Assembly: GCF_036373705.1 (NCBI RefSeq) | Contig: NC_089864.1 | Span: 3,935,001-3,999,000, forward strand | DNA length: 64,000 bases | DNA from: Amia ocellicauda | Lineage: Eukaryota > Chordata > Actinopteri > Amiiformes > Amiidae | Direction of reading: 5' to 3' | In this document: piece after piece, positions 1 through 11,340 of the stretch | How the letters are laid out: each line of letters begins with the position of its first letter | Numbering within the stretch: the first letter of the stretch is position 1 | Program-made: the position numbers and the translations under genes | The notes under the pieces: model-generated | What the model was told of the DNA's origin: nothing | What the model saw: only the letters and a program-made list of their open reading frames with translations | The model's database searches: none

Positions 1-688
1 ATGAGACAGGTGCATCTACTAAATACCCCACAACTGTCATGACTACTGTTACACGTGCATTTACTTACACCCCCAAAGATCTGAGAATAATGAATCCAGT
101 GAAACGACAGCAGACTCTACCTCTGAAACAGCTACTAAGGTCCCCACATTTAATATCCCTTCAAGTGGTACATTTACATTCTTAACCTGCCCCTTTCACA
201 AAGCATCCAACCACCAAGATATTGCCAACTACAGCATTGACAACTGAGGGTACTGACCGATTAACATTTGTATTTTCCATATTATTTTAAATTGTGTACT
301 ATATTATATAGAGAGGATTGGCATTTACACACAGTAAACCCGTGAAAATATTTATTAAATTACTATTAAATTATATGTTTACTAGTATATACTTGAAAAC
401 AAACAAGAACAAAATGTCCTTCTTGTATGGCATAAGACAGTTGGCTTCTTTCCACATGGAACAGGACTGGGTTTACACACATATGACGATCCTTGATTCG
501 GTCTGTTCGGGAACAATGACCAATTCCAAACATCCCATGCATGTTACACTATAACACCATTAGTAAGATTTTCAGAAGGGGCAAGATCTGAAGTCAAAGA
601 GCCTGGCTGCCTCAGCAGGGTGGTCAGGAGAGAGCTGGTATTGCTATATTGAGGGTCTGGTTCTACTTTTCTTCTCTCGCCACTGCAG
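1..688. other. Non-coding start of window
   Basis: I see no convincing exon here. The ORFs present are short and lack codon character or family motifs. The stretch from about 640 to 688 is pyrimidine-rich and ends in a good splice acceptor at 687-688, so it is probably the end of an intron of the candidate gene that follows. Confidence 0.4.
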
Positions 689-1549
689 GCAGGAACGTGA
701 TAATAGGAGTGAGAATCCACGTGGATAGGATTGCAGCTCGGGATGAATCTGCGATGAGACAGCTGGCCTTGGACCAAGTAAGTGGTATTGCATTTATGTG
801 TGTCAGTGTTACATGTAGTAATGCCATGTTTGTGTTCACATGTAACATGTTGTAACATGCTACCACACCCAATAAGGGGTTAATAGCAGAAAGGCAGTGC
901 GGTGGGGAGGGGCACAGAGAGGGGATGAAAGGGAGGAGGAAGTGGAAGGAGGGAGCTGTGTGTTCAGTCTCTATCCTCTGTGTGTATCGCTGTTTAAGTA
1001 ATTAATAAAGCTGTTGTAGTTTTACCTGCCATAAAACCTTGGAAAACCAGGCAAATACTACAATATGTAACAATGGACACTAAAGGGATATCGGTTGCTA
1101 TTGCTTATATTGACTGTTAGAGGACGGACGCTATGAATATGTGGGGGGGAGGTGATACACATCCACTGGTACACATTACTGGGGGGGATAATTTAACATT
1201 CTCTCAATACTCTCACCCCCTAAACCTATGCCTATGCCCTTGGCCACAGTCCTGCTCCAGTCAGTGTGCTGCTGCTGTGTTTTCAGATCAAGAGAGAATG
1301 GATCAAGCTGGGTCTGCCGAAGGACACCACACTGCGCTGGAGAGAGCAGCCGGACGGGCAGGTTTTCCACCAGGAGGAGGGAGGAGGGATGAGGTGAGAC
1401 AGTGGCACCCCTTATCATACAATCACTGCAGTGTTCCTGTCTGCCTCTATCAGTGCAGTGTCTACACTATCTGTACTGTGTGTGCAGAGTGCAGCTCCAG
1501 GGCTGGTGTGATTGTCTCGCTCTGCTGTTTGTGGTTTCTTCACAGGTGA
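689..1549 (+). CDS. Candidate 3' exons of an unrecognised gene (partial)
   Basis: Three exon-like blocks fit together. Block 689-777 has an acceptor CTGCAG and donor GTAAGT, and is open in only one frame (reading RNVIIGVRIHVDRIAARD and on to LALDQ), entering in phase 1 and leaving in phase 0. Block 1287-1393 follows TTTTCAG, reads IKREWIKLGLPKDTTLRWRE and on to an E/G-rich end, and leaves in phase 2 at GTGAGA. Block 3 starts at 1546 after a TTCTTCACAG acceptor; joined in phase, it gives Arg then a TGA stop at 1547-1549. A polyA signal lies 180 bases further on. The protein family is not recognised and the 5' part of the gene lies outside the window. In another frame, block 3 stays open to 1701 (ending STMKHPYI), so a different join is possible. 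This could also be a decayed gene. The phase-compatible splice sites are seen; that the gene is real is inference. Confidence 0.42.
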
Positions 1550-1728
1550 CTCTGGCTCCAGAGGACACTCAGCTCCAGTCTGACAGCAGTCTCTGGCATT
1601 GCTCTGGGAGGTTTGGGAGACTGTACTTCTCAATACAACACTGGGAGCTTCCTTTTGGTGTCAGTCAGTTGTATAGCACTATGAAGCATCCTTACATTTA
1701 AGCTACACTTCAAATTGCAATATATTTT

Positions 1729-1734
1729 AATAAA
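1729..1734 (+). promoter_or_regulatory. Polyadenylation signal AATAAA of the 5' candidate gene
   Basis: A canonical AATAAA lies in an AT-rich stretch 180 bases after the predicted TGA and 28 bases after the alternative TAA at 1699-1701. It fits the 3' end of the plus-strand candidate gene. Confidence 0.4.
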
Positions 1735-1755
1735 ATATTAAAGATTTCAGAGCAC

Positions 1756-4493
1756 CTGCTTTAAATAATAATTTTTCATTCATTTTACCTTATAATGTTT
1801 CTATTTTAGGGGATTGGGATTATGTATTCTACCACATTTTTCCTCTATTACATTGTGTAATATGCATTTAATAATTACCTTTAAAAATGTATTTCAATTT
1901 TTAAAAACTTATAGAGTAATTTCAGTATTTGTAAAAATATATTATGATTAGTTACAACTTTGAATACACCTTAGCATTGACTAGCACTAGTTCTCCGAGG
2001 CATATAAACTGTGATGAATGTGAGACTGTCTGCATTTCTCTAAAAATTTAGAAACTGTTAATAGTCTGTTTTTAAGTTTGTGTGGAATAAAAACTTACCA
2101 GTATGCATCTAAAATGCAGATGTTGATGTAATAGTATCCATAATATGTAGATACTATTCACAGATACTGGTTGTTTAATATTATTTCTAGCTTTTCAACA
2201 GAAAAAGTGTTAGCATACATAACACAAATCCCCTTGAGTAGTAAATGGTTAATATTTTAAAATGTGAATTATAAAGGTCAAATGACCATTGGAAAAAATG
2301 TCTGAATGAATTCAAAAGGCAGATTAATTGACTATAATTGATTCATTAAAAAGGTGGAGACTGTGTATCTGCTATAAAACAATTTCCGGTTAATGTCTGG
2401 CATCTGGAAAAGCACTGTGACCAGTGCAACGCAGATCAAAGCATAGTACAATTTACAAGTTAAAAATTACATATTTATGTATTTATTTATTTTCGGGGGG
2501 ATAACTAAGTTGCCTTGGGTAGGGAAGTCTCCTTACATACATACAAATATAATAGTACTTTTAATAGTAATAATAGTAGCCTACCATTTATAACAGCAAC
2601 ATTAATAATAATGATTTAAATAATAATTATTATTATAACACTAATAATAATAACAATACCCAGACAGCAATTTTAGGTTGGGCCAACATTCACCCATGGT
2701 TAGCGTGCCAATTGAACACTTGATAACCAAGCCAACCATAAACCAACATTGGGCCAACTTATTTTGCTGTTTGGGTAATACCTATATAACCAGCAAATGG
2801 AAAAACAACAAACAAAAAATAATGTTGCCACCAGAGATTGCTGAATTTTAAATGTAGCAATTTGAACACTATTTTGTGTTATTCCTGTTAACTGCAACTA
2901 AGGGGCAGTTTGCCTGAACTTTACGGTTGAATGTATCACTAATACGTGGTTATAACACTCGGCCCGTTACAGTTGCGCAGGCTTAACTACTATTAATGAT
3001 ACTAATATACAGTAAATCTGTAGATTCTGATTCGGTCCATTATGTTACAATGTGCATCTAATAATATGATACAAATAATGACCATTAGGTGTCAGCAAAG
3101 ACAACTAAATATTTAATTTCACATAGTATAATGATAATTCTGGATTCTTTCATTGTTTCCTACATCTCAAAATATTTTGATGCGAATTGTGCTATTTTCG
3201 AGGGCACTATGTTCGATTTTTTAAACTAAATTAATACAATTAAAATAAAGCTTTATTTACTTTGTTCACAACACCCCATTAACCCCTAAACAGCAAGGAC
3301 AGTGCAACAGGGGTAGCCCAGGGTGACCATGGCCACCCCTGAAAAGTGCTTGGCCATCCCACTGGCCACCCCATATTTTATCACTGAAACTGTCACAATT
3401 ATATTGTAAAATAAATATTTAATAATTTCACTGGACTTGCAGCTGTAAGCTGACAGATGGCTAGCTAATAAAGGTTCAAAGCTAAGCATTGTGGGTATTG
3501 CATACTAGCCCAGTTTAAGTGTACTCTTTGCTTGGCCTAGAAACAATAGCTTTGATTCACAAGCAGGGAATTGCTGACAATGAGTGATTTCAAAGGAAAA
3601 CCACTAAAAAGCAGCATTCTGTGATTTGTATCATTGGCCATGGTCATGGATAGATCAGATTGTCTTGAAAATGAAAATGACATAATGTTCTGCTAATGCT
3701 TTCCCTGACAACTTACCCTTACCTTACCTTACCCTAGTCAAAATGAAGGCCCAATACTGCTTAACCACAACGTAATTCGTAATTTCTAACTTCAAAGACA
3801 CATAACAGTGATGTGTAAGATGTCATTTCCACAAGCGAACTATCCGATCTAGCCAAAAAGATTGGCCACCCTGAAGAACTGCATTTCTCTCCCTGTGTGT
3901 TTGTGTGAACAAGGTCACTGTCTCACTGTGCTATGGTACTGTGCTATAGTTCAACCCTGAAACCCAGAGGAACAGAGTCTGATAAGAACCAGTTTTCTCC
4001 AGCAATTTGGGCTTGATACATCGTACAAACCCCCGTTATATTAAACATTACGTATGCTTTAATTTTCCCCGGTTTAACCATATATGGGTTTTCCTAACGA
4101 AACCGAACTTGCACTCCATGTGGACATGTGGGTCCTGTTATCTTTCTCTCCTGTCTGGTCTGCATAAAAGTGCCTGTAGTTTGTAACTTCTCTAAGACTG
4201 TTCTTGAGATCGCCTCTTGAACCTCTTCCTTGCAGCTGCATGTATTAAAAACCTTTGACTGGAAACATATATCTCTCTCCAGATATCTTCGACTCTTCAC
4301 ACCCCATGAGAAATCATTGTCCCGTCCTGGCCGCCCCACTTGAAAAGTTCTGGCCATGGCCATTTCTCACAGCGCCGCACCTCTCACAGGACAGTCCGGG
4401 ACTGACAGAGGGAGGCTGGGCCTCTACAAATTAATAATCTGTGCTTTTGTTAATATGTAGTGTATTTCTACTTAAAAAAGGATTAACAATTGA

Positions 4494-4494
<1 letters not shown>
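1756..4494. other. AT-rich intergenic DNA without recognised genes
   Basis: The ORFs are short shadows without motifs. One MITE (2657-2777) lies inside. The rest looks like unique or decayed repeat sequence with scattered trinucleotide runs around 2560-2650. Confidence 0.5.
2657..2777. mobile_element. Short palindromic MITE
   Basis: The ends are inverted repeats: TACCCAGACAGCAA at the left and TTGCTGTTTGGGTA at the right. Inner pairs based on TTGGGCCAAC are also seen. At about 120 bp with no coding capacity it fits a miniature inverted-repeat transposable element. The superfamily is not determined. Confidence 0.6.
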
Positions 4495-4536
<42 letters not shown>

Positions 4537-4537
4537 T
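4495..4537. repeat. (ATT)n microsatellite
   Basis: An uninterrupted run of ATT triplets of about 43 bp. Confidence 0.95.
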
Positions 4538-5414
4538 AGCATTAATGTGGCATTGATGAAGTGTAATATTTTTCAGTCAGGGCAGTATCTATTGTCCCAG
4601 GGATGGTTTTTGAAGGAAGCCTGACAAGGTGACAGCACTCTCCAGAGCCTACAGGGCTCAATTCAGCCACTCAGCAACACTGTAACAATACCACACCTTT
4701 GCATTGATTCAGGCAGGACGTGTTGCAATGAAAAATACTTACTTAATATATGTTACAAGTGTATCAAATCACCATACACGTGTTCTCCATAGCCAGTGCA
4801 ATGGGGAGTATGCAGGTCTACTGATAGTGAGTGAGAGAGAGGAAGAGGAGGCTGGCAGTGTATGTGTGTGTGTGTGTGTCCGCTCAGTGTTCGGGGGAGC
4901 GGGACTGCCAGTGACACTGTGGAAAATCCACTGAACCCACCCCCACAGTCAGCAAATAAAAGGTCAGAGAGATCGACAAACAAGACAAGAGTTGATACAC
5001 TGGTAAACAAGCCCAACCACAGACACACAGACAAACAGAGTCAGACAATCACATACACACACAAAAGTACAAATGCACAGACAATCGTATATTTAGAAAT
5101 TCCATACACTCTATACAAAAACACAAAATCAAAGACAAGTACACATATTTTGGACAACAGTAAGTCACCTTGCATGAGAGAGGGTGTCAGCTAAGAAATA
5201 AATACAGCATTAATGAATAAAGAAAATCAGCCATGCAAGTGCATAAGCAAAGATACATCTATACATCTAAACATACACACATTTACACACACATGCTAAT
5301 GTGCGGAATCACATGCAGACATACACATAGATACATAAAAAAGGGGAGAGGACAAACATGTTTAAATAGATAAATAACAGATAGGTGAGTAACAATATAC
5401 ATTTAATAGAAATG
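4538..5414. other. Non-coding, CA/GT-rich stretch
   Basis: A short GT run lies near 4862-4880, followed by a long stretch of degenerate CACA-rich sequence (5020-5340). Its open frames come from the low-complexity composition. No gene seen. Confidence 0.5.
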
Positions 5415-6945
5415 TACAGTGAGGGAAAAAAGTATTTGATCCTCTGCTGATTTTGTACGTTTGCCCACAGACAAAGAAATGATCAGTCTATAATTTTAAT
5501 GGTAGGTGTATTTTAACAGTGAGAGACAGAATAACAACAAAAAAATCCAGAAAAACGCGTTTCAAAAAAGTTATAAATTGATTTGCATGTTAATGAGGGA
5601 AATAAGTATTTGATCCCCTATCAATCAGCAAGATTTCTGGCTCCCAGGTGTCTTTTATACAGGTAACGAGCTGAGATTAGGAGCACTCTCTTAAAGGGAG
5701 AGCTCCTAATCTCAGCTCGTTACCTGTATAAAAGACACCTGTCCACAGAAGCAATCAATCAATCAGATTCCAAACTCTCCACCATGGCCAAGACCAAAGA
5801 GCTGTCCAAGGATGTCAGGGACAAGATTGTAGACCTACACAAGGCTGGAATGGGCTACAAGACCATCGCCAAGCAGCTTGGTGAGAAGGTGACAACAGTT
5901 GGTGCGATTATTCGCAAATGGAAGAAACACAAAATAACTGTCAGTCTCCCTCGGTCTGGGGCTCCATGCAAGATCTCACCTCGTGGAGTTTCAATGATCA
6001 TGAGAACGGTGAAGAATCAGCCCAGAACTACACGGGAGGATCTTGTTAATGATCTCAAGGCAGCTGGGACCATAGTCACCAAGAAAACAATTGGTAACAC
6101 ACTACGCCATGAAGGACTGAAATCCTGCAGCACACGCAAGGTCCCCCTGCTCAAGAAAGCACATGTACAGGCCCGTCTGAAGTTTGCCAATGAACATCTG
6201 AATGATTCAGAGGAGAACTGGGTGAAAGTGTTGTGGTCAGATGAGACCAAAATCAAGCTCTTTGGCATCAACTCAACTCGCTATGTTTGGAGGAGGAGGA
6301 ATGCTGCCTATGACCCCAAGAACACCATCCCCACCGTCAAACATGGAGGTGTGGGGGGTGTTTTTCTGCTAAGGGGACAGGACAACTGCACCGCATCCAA
6401 TTGATGATGGACGGGGCCATGTACCGTCAAATCTTGGGTGAGAACCTCCTTCCCTCAGCCAGGGCATTGAAAATGGGTCGTGGATGGGTATTCCAGCATG
6501 ACAATGACCCAAAACACACAGCCAAGGCAACAAAGGAGTGGCTCAAGAAGAAGCACATTAAGGTCCTGGAGTGGCCTAGCCAGTCTCCAGACCTTAATCC
6601 CATAGAAAATCTGTGGAGGGAGCTGAAGGTTCGAGTTGCCAAACGTCAGCCTCGAAACCTTAATGACCTGGTGGCCAACTACAAGAAACGTCTGACCTCT
6701 GTGATTGCCAACAAGGGTTTTGCCACCAAGTACTAAGTCGAAGGGGTCAAATACTTATTTCCCTCATTAACATGCAAATCAATTTATAACTTTTTTTTAA
6801 TGTGTTTTTCTGGATTGTTTTGCTGTTATTCTGTCTCTCACTGTTAAAATACACCTACCATTAAAATTATAGACTGATCATTTCTTTGTCAGTGGGCAAA
6901 CGTACAAAATCAGCAGGGGATCAAATACTTTTTTCCCTCACTGTA
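5415..6945 (+). mobile_element. Tc1-like transposon, family A, copy 1 (broken)
   Basis: The element is bounded by TA and inverted ends that begin CAGTGAGGGAAAAAAGTATT and close with the complementary TTTTTTCCCTCACTG. The terminal inverted repeats extend well over 100 bp, with a matching block near 6740-6945. A second, internal palindrome (5645-5684 against 5702-5741, 40 bp perfect arms) lies between the left end and the transposase start. The transposase frame is damaged, so this copy cannot be autonomous. Family A copy 2 at 31435-33003 is a close relative in the opposite orientation. Confidence 0.93.
5784..6736 (+). pseudogene. Family A Tc1 transposase pseudogene
   Basis: The reading frame starts at the ATG in CCACCATGG and runs as a typical Tc1 transposase ([10 protein letters not shown] start, helix-turn-helix pairs in the first 110 residues, first catalytic Asp in LWSDETK). 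After the VKHGG motif near 6347 it differs from copy 2 by a roughly 16-base deletion. This shifts the frame, so the ORF stops at 6404. The rest continues in another frame from 6401 with the second Asp (HDNDPKHT) and the Glu (DLNPIENLW), spaced as DD34E. A second, in-frame deletion near 6670 removes about 19 residues present in copy 2. It is therefore non-functional. Confidence 0.92.
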
Positions 6946-7200
6946 CCCTGTTAATGATGGGCATACATACATAAAAAAGAAAAGTCTGACACATGCTGTC
7001 ACAACTCATCTGTAAGGAGAAAAGGCAAACCAAGCACTTTGTACCACAGGAGAAAAAAAATACATCGAGAGAGAGAGATAGAAACTGTAATCGGGCAGTA
7101 TACTTTCATTGACACAAAATAAGAGCTATAACCACAATCACCCTGGCAACTGGGGGACTTCCTGTGAAAGGCTAAAAGAGAATGGCGGGGGGGGGGCAAA

Positions 7201-7221
7201 GAGAGAGAGAGAGAGAGAGAA
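7201..7221. repeat. (GA)n microsatellite
   Basis: A perfect GA run of about 20 bp after a G-tract. Confidence 0.9.
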
Positions 7222-7329
7222 GGGAAAGGATTGAGTTGAGATAGATATGTATATGTCTCTGACCTTTCATATACATTTATATGAAAGGTGATGATAGTAG
7301 AAGACAGACAGAGAGAGAGAGGGGCGCTG

Positions 7330-7445
7330 GGGGGAAGTGGTCAGAGAGGGAGGAAGTAGGGTGACAGTGTTGAGAGAGAAAGAGCGGTGGAGAGCGGGGA
7401 GGATTTGGGGGAAGTGGTCAGAGAGGGAGGAAGTAGGGCGACACT

Positions 7446-7458
<13 letters not shown>
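7330..7458. repeat. 76-bp tandem duplication in GA-rich DNA
   Basis: The block starting GGGGAAGTGGTCAGAGAGGG recurs about 76-77 bases later with two or three substitutions, then runs into a (GA)n tract at 7449-7480. Confidence 0.75.
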
Positions 7459-7483
<25 letters not shown>

Positions 7484-10400
7484 GGAGGAAGGGAGACAGT
7501 GGGGATTGCGAGGTTGACCTTCAGAGGGTGAGGGTATGAACACTGACTAAGGAGAACAGTTGAATAGAAATGCAGAAAAAACACTGTCTCTCACCAGGAC
7601 CAGGGCTGGAGACGCCACACATTTACAGGTGAGCCAACTGTGTGTACACCTGCCGAACCAACACATCAAAGGGGATCTCAGCAGAGCCAGTGTGGGGGAA
7701 CAAGACCATGCTCTTTGATGGTGTCCTATCCTCTACAGACCCCGAGCTCACAGGAGTGTTATTGGGCAGTGGAGTAGTTGCGGACTGTGTTCTTCAGAAG
7801 ACATCTTCTTTTTCTTTTCACCTGCCTTTTTTTTTCCCCCTCTCCTATAGGCATAGACATGTCCTCTGTACACCGCAAACAAACACACTGACGACATTGA
7901 TCAGAACCCCCCCCGCACACGCACACACACACCGTCTCTGACGCACATGCGGACAACATCTTCTCCCTGATCCCTCCCTCTTTTCCGTTCGTAACCCCCC
8001 CACCCCAGCTCTCGCCACCTCCCCTCTCTCTCTTCATCATTCATATACAGTCGAATCACAGGTCCTCCACTGTCCTCACTAAGATGTTTATCTGCACCCC
8101 ATTGTGGTTCCTGAAATGCCACGATGACAGGTTCAGCTCTGTGGACTGCAGATTGCAATGAGATCTGTGCAGTGCCTCCCACTGTTTCGTTCACCGTCTC
8201 CGTGCCTTCCTCTGTGCAGACCCACACAGCACATTGTAGGAACTATATATATACATATCCATGTACCCACTCAGCACATTGAGCACATCCACCCATCATT
8301 TCTATCTGTCTATCTATCTATTAAACTATGGTGTGTGGAATGTAATGTGTTTGTATTTGAATATCATTGATAACTTCATTGACAGCCACTTCATTGACTG
8401 TATAATTAAGTATTAATTAAAGCACTATTAAGAGCTATAAAGCAAACAGAGATGGCAGTTCATTGCTGTATACTAACCAAGCTATTAGCAATTAAGGTTT
8501 AGCAAAGAGTTTTTATCAGGGAGAACAGAAGAACTCATGTAAGAGCAGCACCTCTTATGAAACTGTACTATACTTCGACCTTTTCTCATGCTTTTTGCAA
8601 TGGTTAATGCATACATGTTCTTTGCTTCACCACGGTCTATATCAGGGGTAACTGTACTCAGGGGGGCACACAAAAATACCCACACTGATTTTGTGGTACA
8701 CAAGCATTTCTTTTTCAATTTGTCAGCTGTTCAGGCCAATGGAAACTACTCCCCCCCGGCTCTCTCTATTACTTCCCCGAATCCCTCTCTCTCCATCTCT
8801 CATTTTCTCTCTCCTGCCCCCTCTTGCTCTCCCCCTATTCCGCTCTCTTCCTCCAGTATTATCCATTCAAAGCTTCAGATGCAGTTTCCTCAGGACTGCG
8901 CTGTTGCTTTCTGCACATCTTAAACAATGTGGTTCTGGTGGTGGGAGGGGGGGGGGCATTCCGTTCTGTCAGCTGATTGTGTCGGTTATCCCAGGTGTTC
9001 TCTATCTAGTCACAGTGTTTGTTACTGAAATGCCCTCTGTACTCTCAGTGTCAGTCGTAGTTTCATATTGTCATTCCACAGGTGTACCTACAAACCCCTA
9101 ATCTCAGCAGGCCCAGACTACGCCATGCCACGCCATATGTATCTGCCTGCCTGCCTGACTGTCTGTCCTTGTTTTCATTTATTCGTTCATTCATTCATCC
9201 ATTTATTTGGTTGTGTATTTATTAGTAGATGTCCAGGTGACATATAGTTGTAATAGAAGAAGACAACAACAAAGGTACTAGTATCTGTATGAATATATAA
9301 TATATATGAAATGTAGTATCCAACCTTCTACATAAACTCTGGTAAATAAGCAGAAGCAGCTGCAATATCATTATTGTTTATTTTCTTGCACATGGCCTCA
9401 TGCAGGATGACTCCAGCGGTCACAAGACATGCATGTCAACACACAGCACAGCCTAAGCAACAAAAACACACTATACAACATCAGTCCTGATCAGAGGAGA
9501 ATGAACCGAGAGCCCATTCAAAACCCGGTGCACGGTTCTGCTGAGGAGAGGCTGAAGGACAGAAACTATGGCAATACTTACAGATCAGCGCCATTGACAG
9601 AGGAGTCAGTTTATACAGACAGTCATTAATGATAGCAATTCAGGTGCAGGGATGTACACTGATATATATATAATCAGGAACACTGGGAGGGATCAGCAAG
9701 ACTACAATATGATTTAACTTTGCTTGCCTATGCTTGACTGTGCTCTTACCCTTTGTAGACTACGGCACACTTTTGTAAGGGGAAGGAGGAGGAACATTCA
9801 TTAAAATACTGTTCAAACTGGCAAACATCACCCCACCCATAGCCAACCAGTTGGCAAGTGCCCTGCAGGTAAGTTGGTCTCAAATCCCAGCATATTGGCA
9901 CAGCGGGTTTCAGAAAGTTCCAGTGAGTCATTGCTAAACTAGCACAGTGTGTTCACTATGTGCTGAGCTGAGGTCTAAATTGGCCCGGGACATACAGTGG
10001 AAACAGAGACTGACACACAAACAGCGGGGCTAAAATTAGAGCCATATTCAAATCAGCCCTGCCACAAAGTCACAGATAGAGAGAGAGAAAGAGAGAGGGA
10101 GTGGGAGAGTACAGGAGACTGAAAGATAGAGAGGGAGGGAGTGATAGTGATAGAGAGAGAGATGTACACTTTCAGGTTGATGGGTTCACACGGTGAGGGA
10201 GGGTGGCAAGATAAAGAGGAATGCAAGGGAGGGAGGGAGAAGAGAAAGGGGAGGACATTTTACTGAAAAATGGTACAATCAGTGATGGTGATAGAAACGT
10301 CTCAGTGCCAGCGAGCCAAAAACAAAACTACTGCAGAGTACTGAGAAATCATTGCTTCACTACCGCAGAGTAATGAGAAATCATTGCTGCACTGAACTCA

Positions 10401-10789
10401 CTTGATTGATGTGATTCTTGCGCAATAATTATTGTGTTGTCTTGAGATTGTACTGCCTTAGTTCAACTCCTTTCATTATTCTGCAGTATAATACAATCCT
10501 TCTTAAATAACTTTTCCCATAATAATAATAGTAATATGAAGAAGAAAAAAAGACTAAGAAGAGTTTGATTAAATCAGGGAACAGCCTTGTTATGAAATAA
10601 GCTCCTATATTTGCAAATATTATTGATGTATTATTTATTATGACCTCGCTATTACTCTGGGCAAGTTACAGCTGTTGGCACACAATGTACACCTTTGTAG
10701 TCACAGATTATTTATACATAGAATTTAAAGTGCCTTTTAAGAAACCCAAGGACACTGTACAAAAGGAAATGAAACAATAAAAATTGAAT

Positions 10790-11340
10790 AAAAACCAATA
10801 TAACTGGATTAAGCTAGCGCTGAATAAACTGAGGGGAAAGCCTGACTGAACAGGTTGGTTTTCAATCTTCTTTTAAAGGTGGCAATAGAATCGAAGTTAC
10901 GGGTCACTGGGGGAAGAGAATTCCAACGTTTTGGGGCAGCGGCAATGAAAGTCCTGTCCCCCATAGTGCAGTCTTTTTTTGGCGATGTTGAGTAATCCAA
11001 TCTCAGAAGAGCGGAGACTGCGGTAGGGTGTGTTTGCAGAATTTTACAGGGAGCCAGTGAAGTTGATATAGAGTTGGAGTGATGTGTTCCCACGGCTTAG
11101 GGCGAGTAAGGACCCTGGCAGCTCTGGAGGTACTGGAACCGATCCAGGGCTTTACCAGACACCCCGTAAAGGACTCCATTACACAAAAGCACGTATAGGG
11201 TCTCAGCTACTGGATCTGTCAGAGGCGGTCTTAGTCGGGAAATAATACAGATGTGAAAAAGGCAGATTTAATGATGGACATGATGTGGGGCTCAAAGGAC
11301 AAAGGGGTCTAGGATTTCTGATCTCTGATGATGGGCAGAC
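10790..11340 (-). mobile_element. LINE-type retroelement remnant
   Basis: The minus strand encodes a 94-residue fragment (10809-11093) with the FIAAAPKRWNSLPP signature followed by FKRRLKTNLFSQAF. This is characteristic of the C-terminal end of L2/CR1-type reverse transcriptase proteins. The sequence up to about 11340 resembles the dispersed repeat that usually accompanies this tail. No catalytic reverse transcriptase region is present. Confidence 0.6.

Larger units (their letters stand above)
6946..10780. other. Non-coding interval with GA-rich low-complexity DNA
   Basis: No gene is recognised. The interval contains GA runs, a local 76-bp tandem duplication (7330-7458), pyrimidine-rich stretches (8760-8860) and a 44-bp tandem pair near 10320-10400. 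A 99-codon ORF at 7642-7941 has a protein-like first half but lacks usable splice sites at both ends. Confidence 0.45.

Noticed and set aside
1546..1701. Block 3 of the left-edge gene read as coding to GRLYFSIQHWELPF and a stop at 1701
   Set aside because: It needs phase 0 entry, whereas the upstream pair of blocks leaves in phase 2. Kept only as an alternative.
7642..7941. 99-codon ORF with a protein-like stretch (ISAEPVWGNKTMLFDGV)
   Set aside because: Family not recognised, no good donor at its end, and the second half is low-complexity PPAHAHTH. Left as non-coding.
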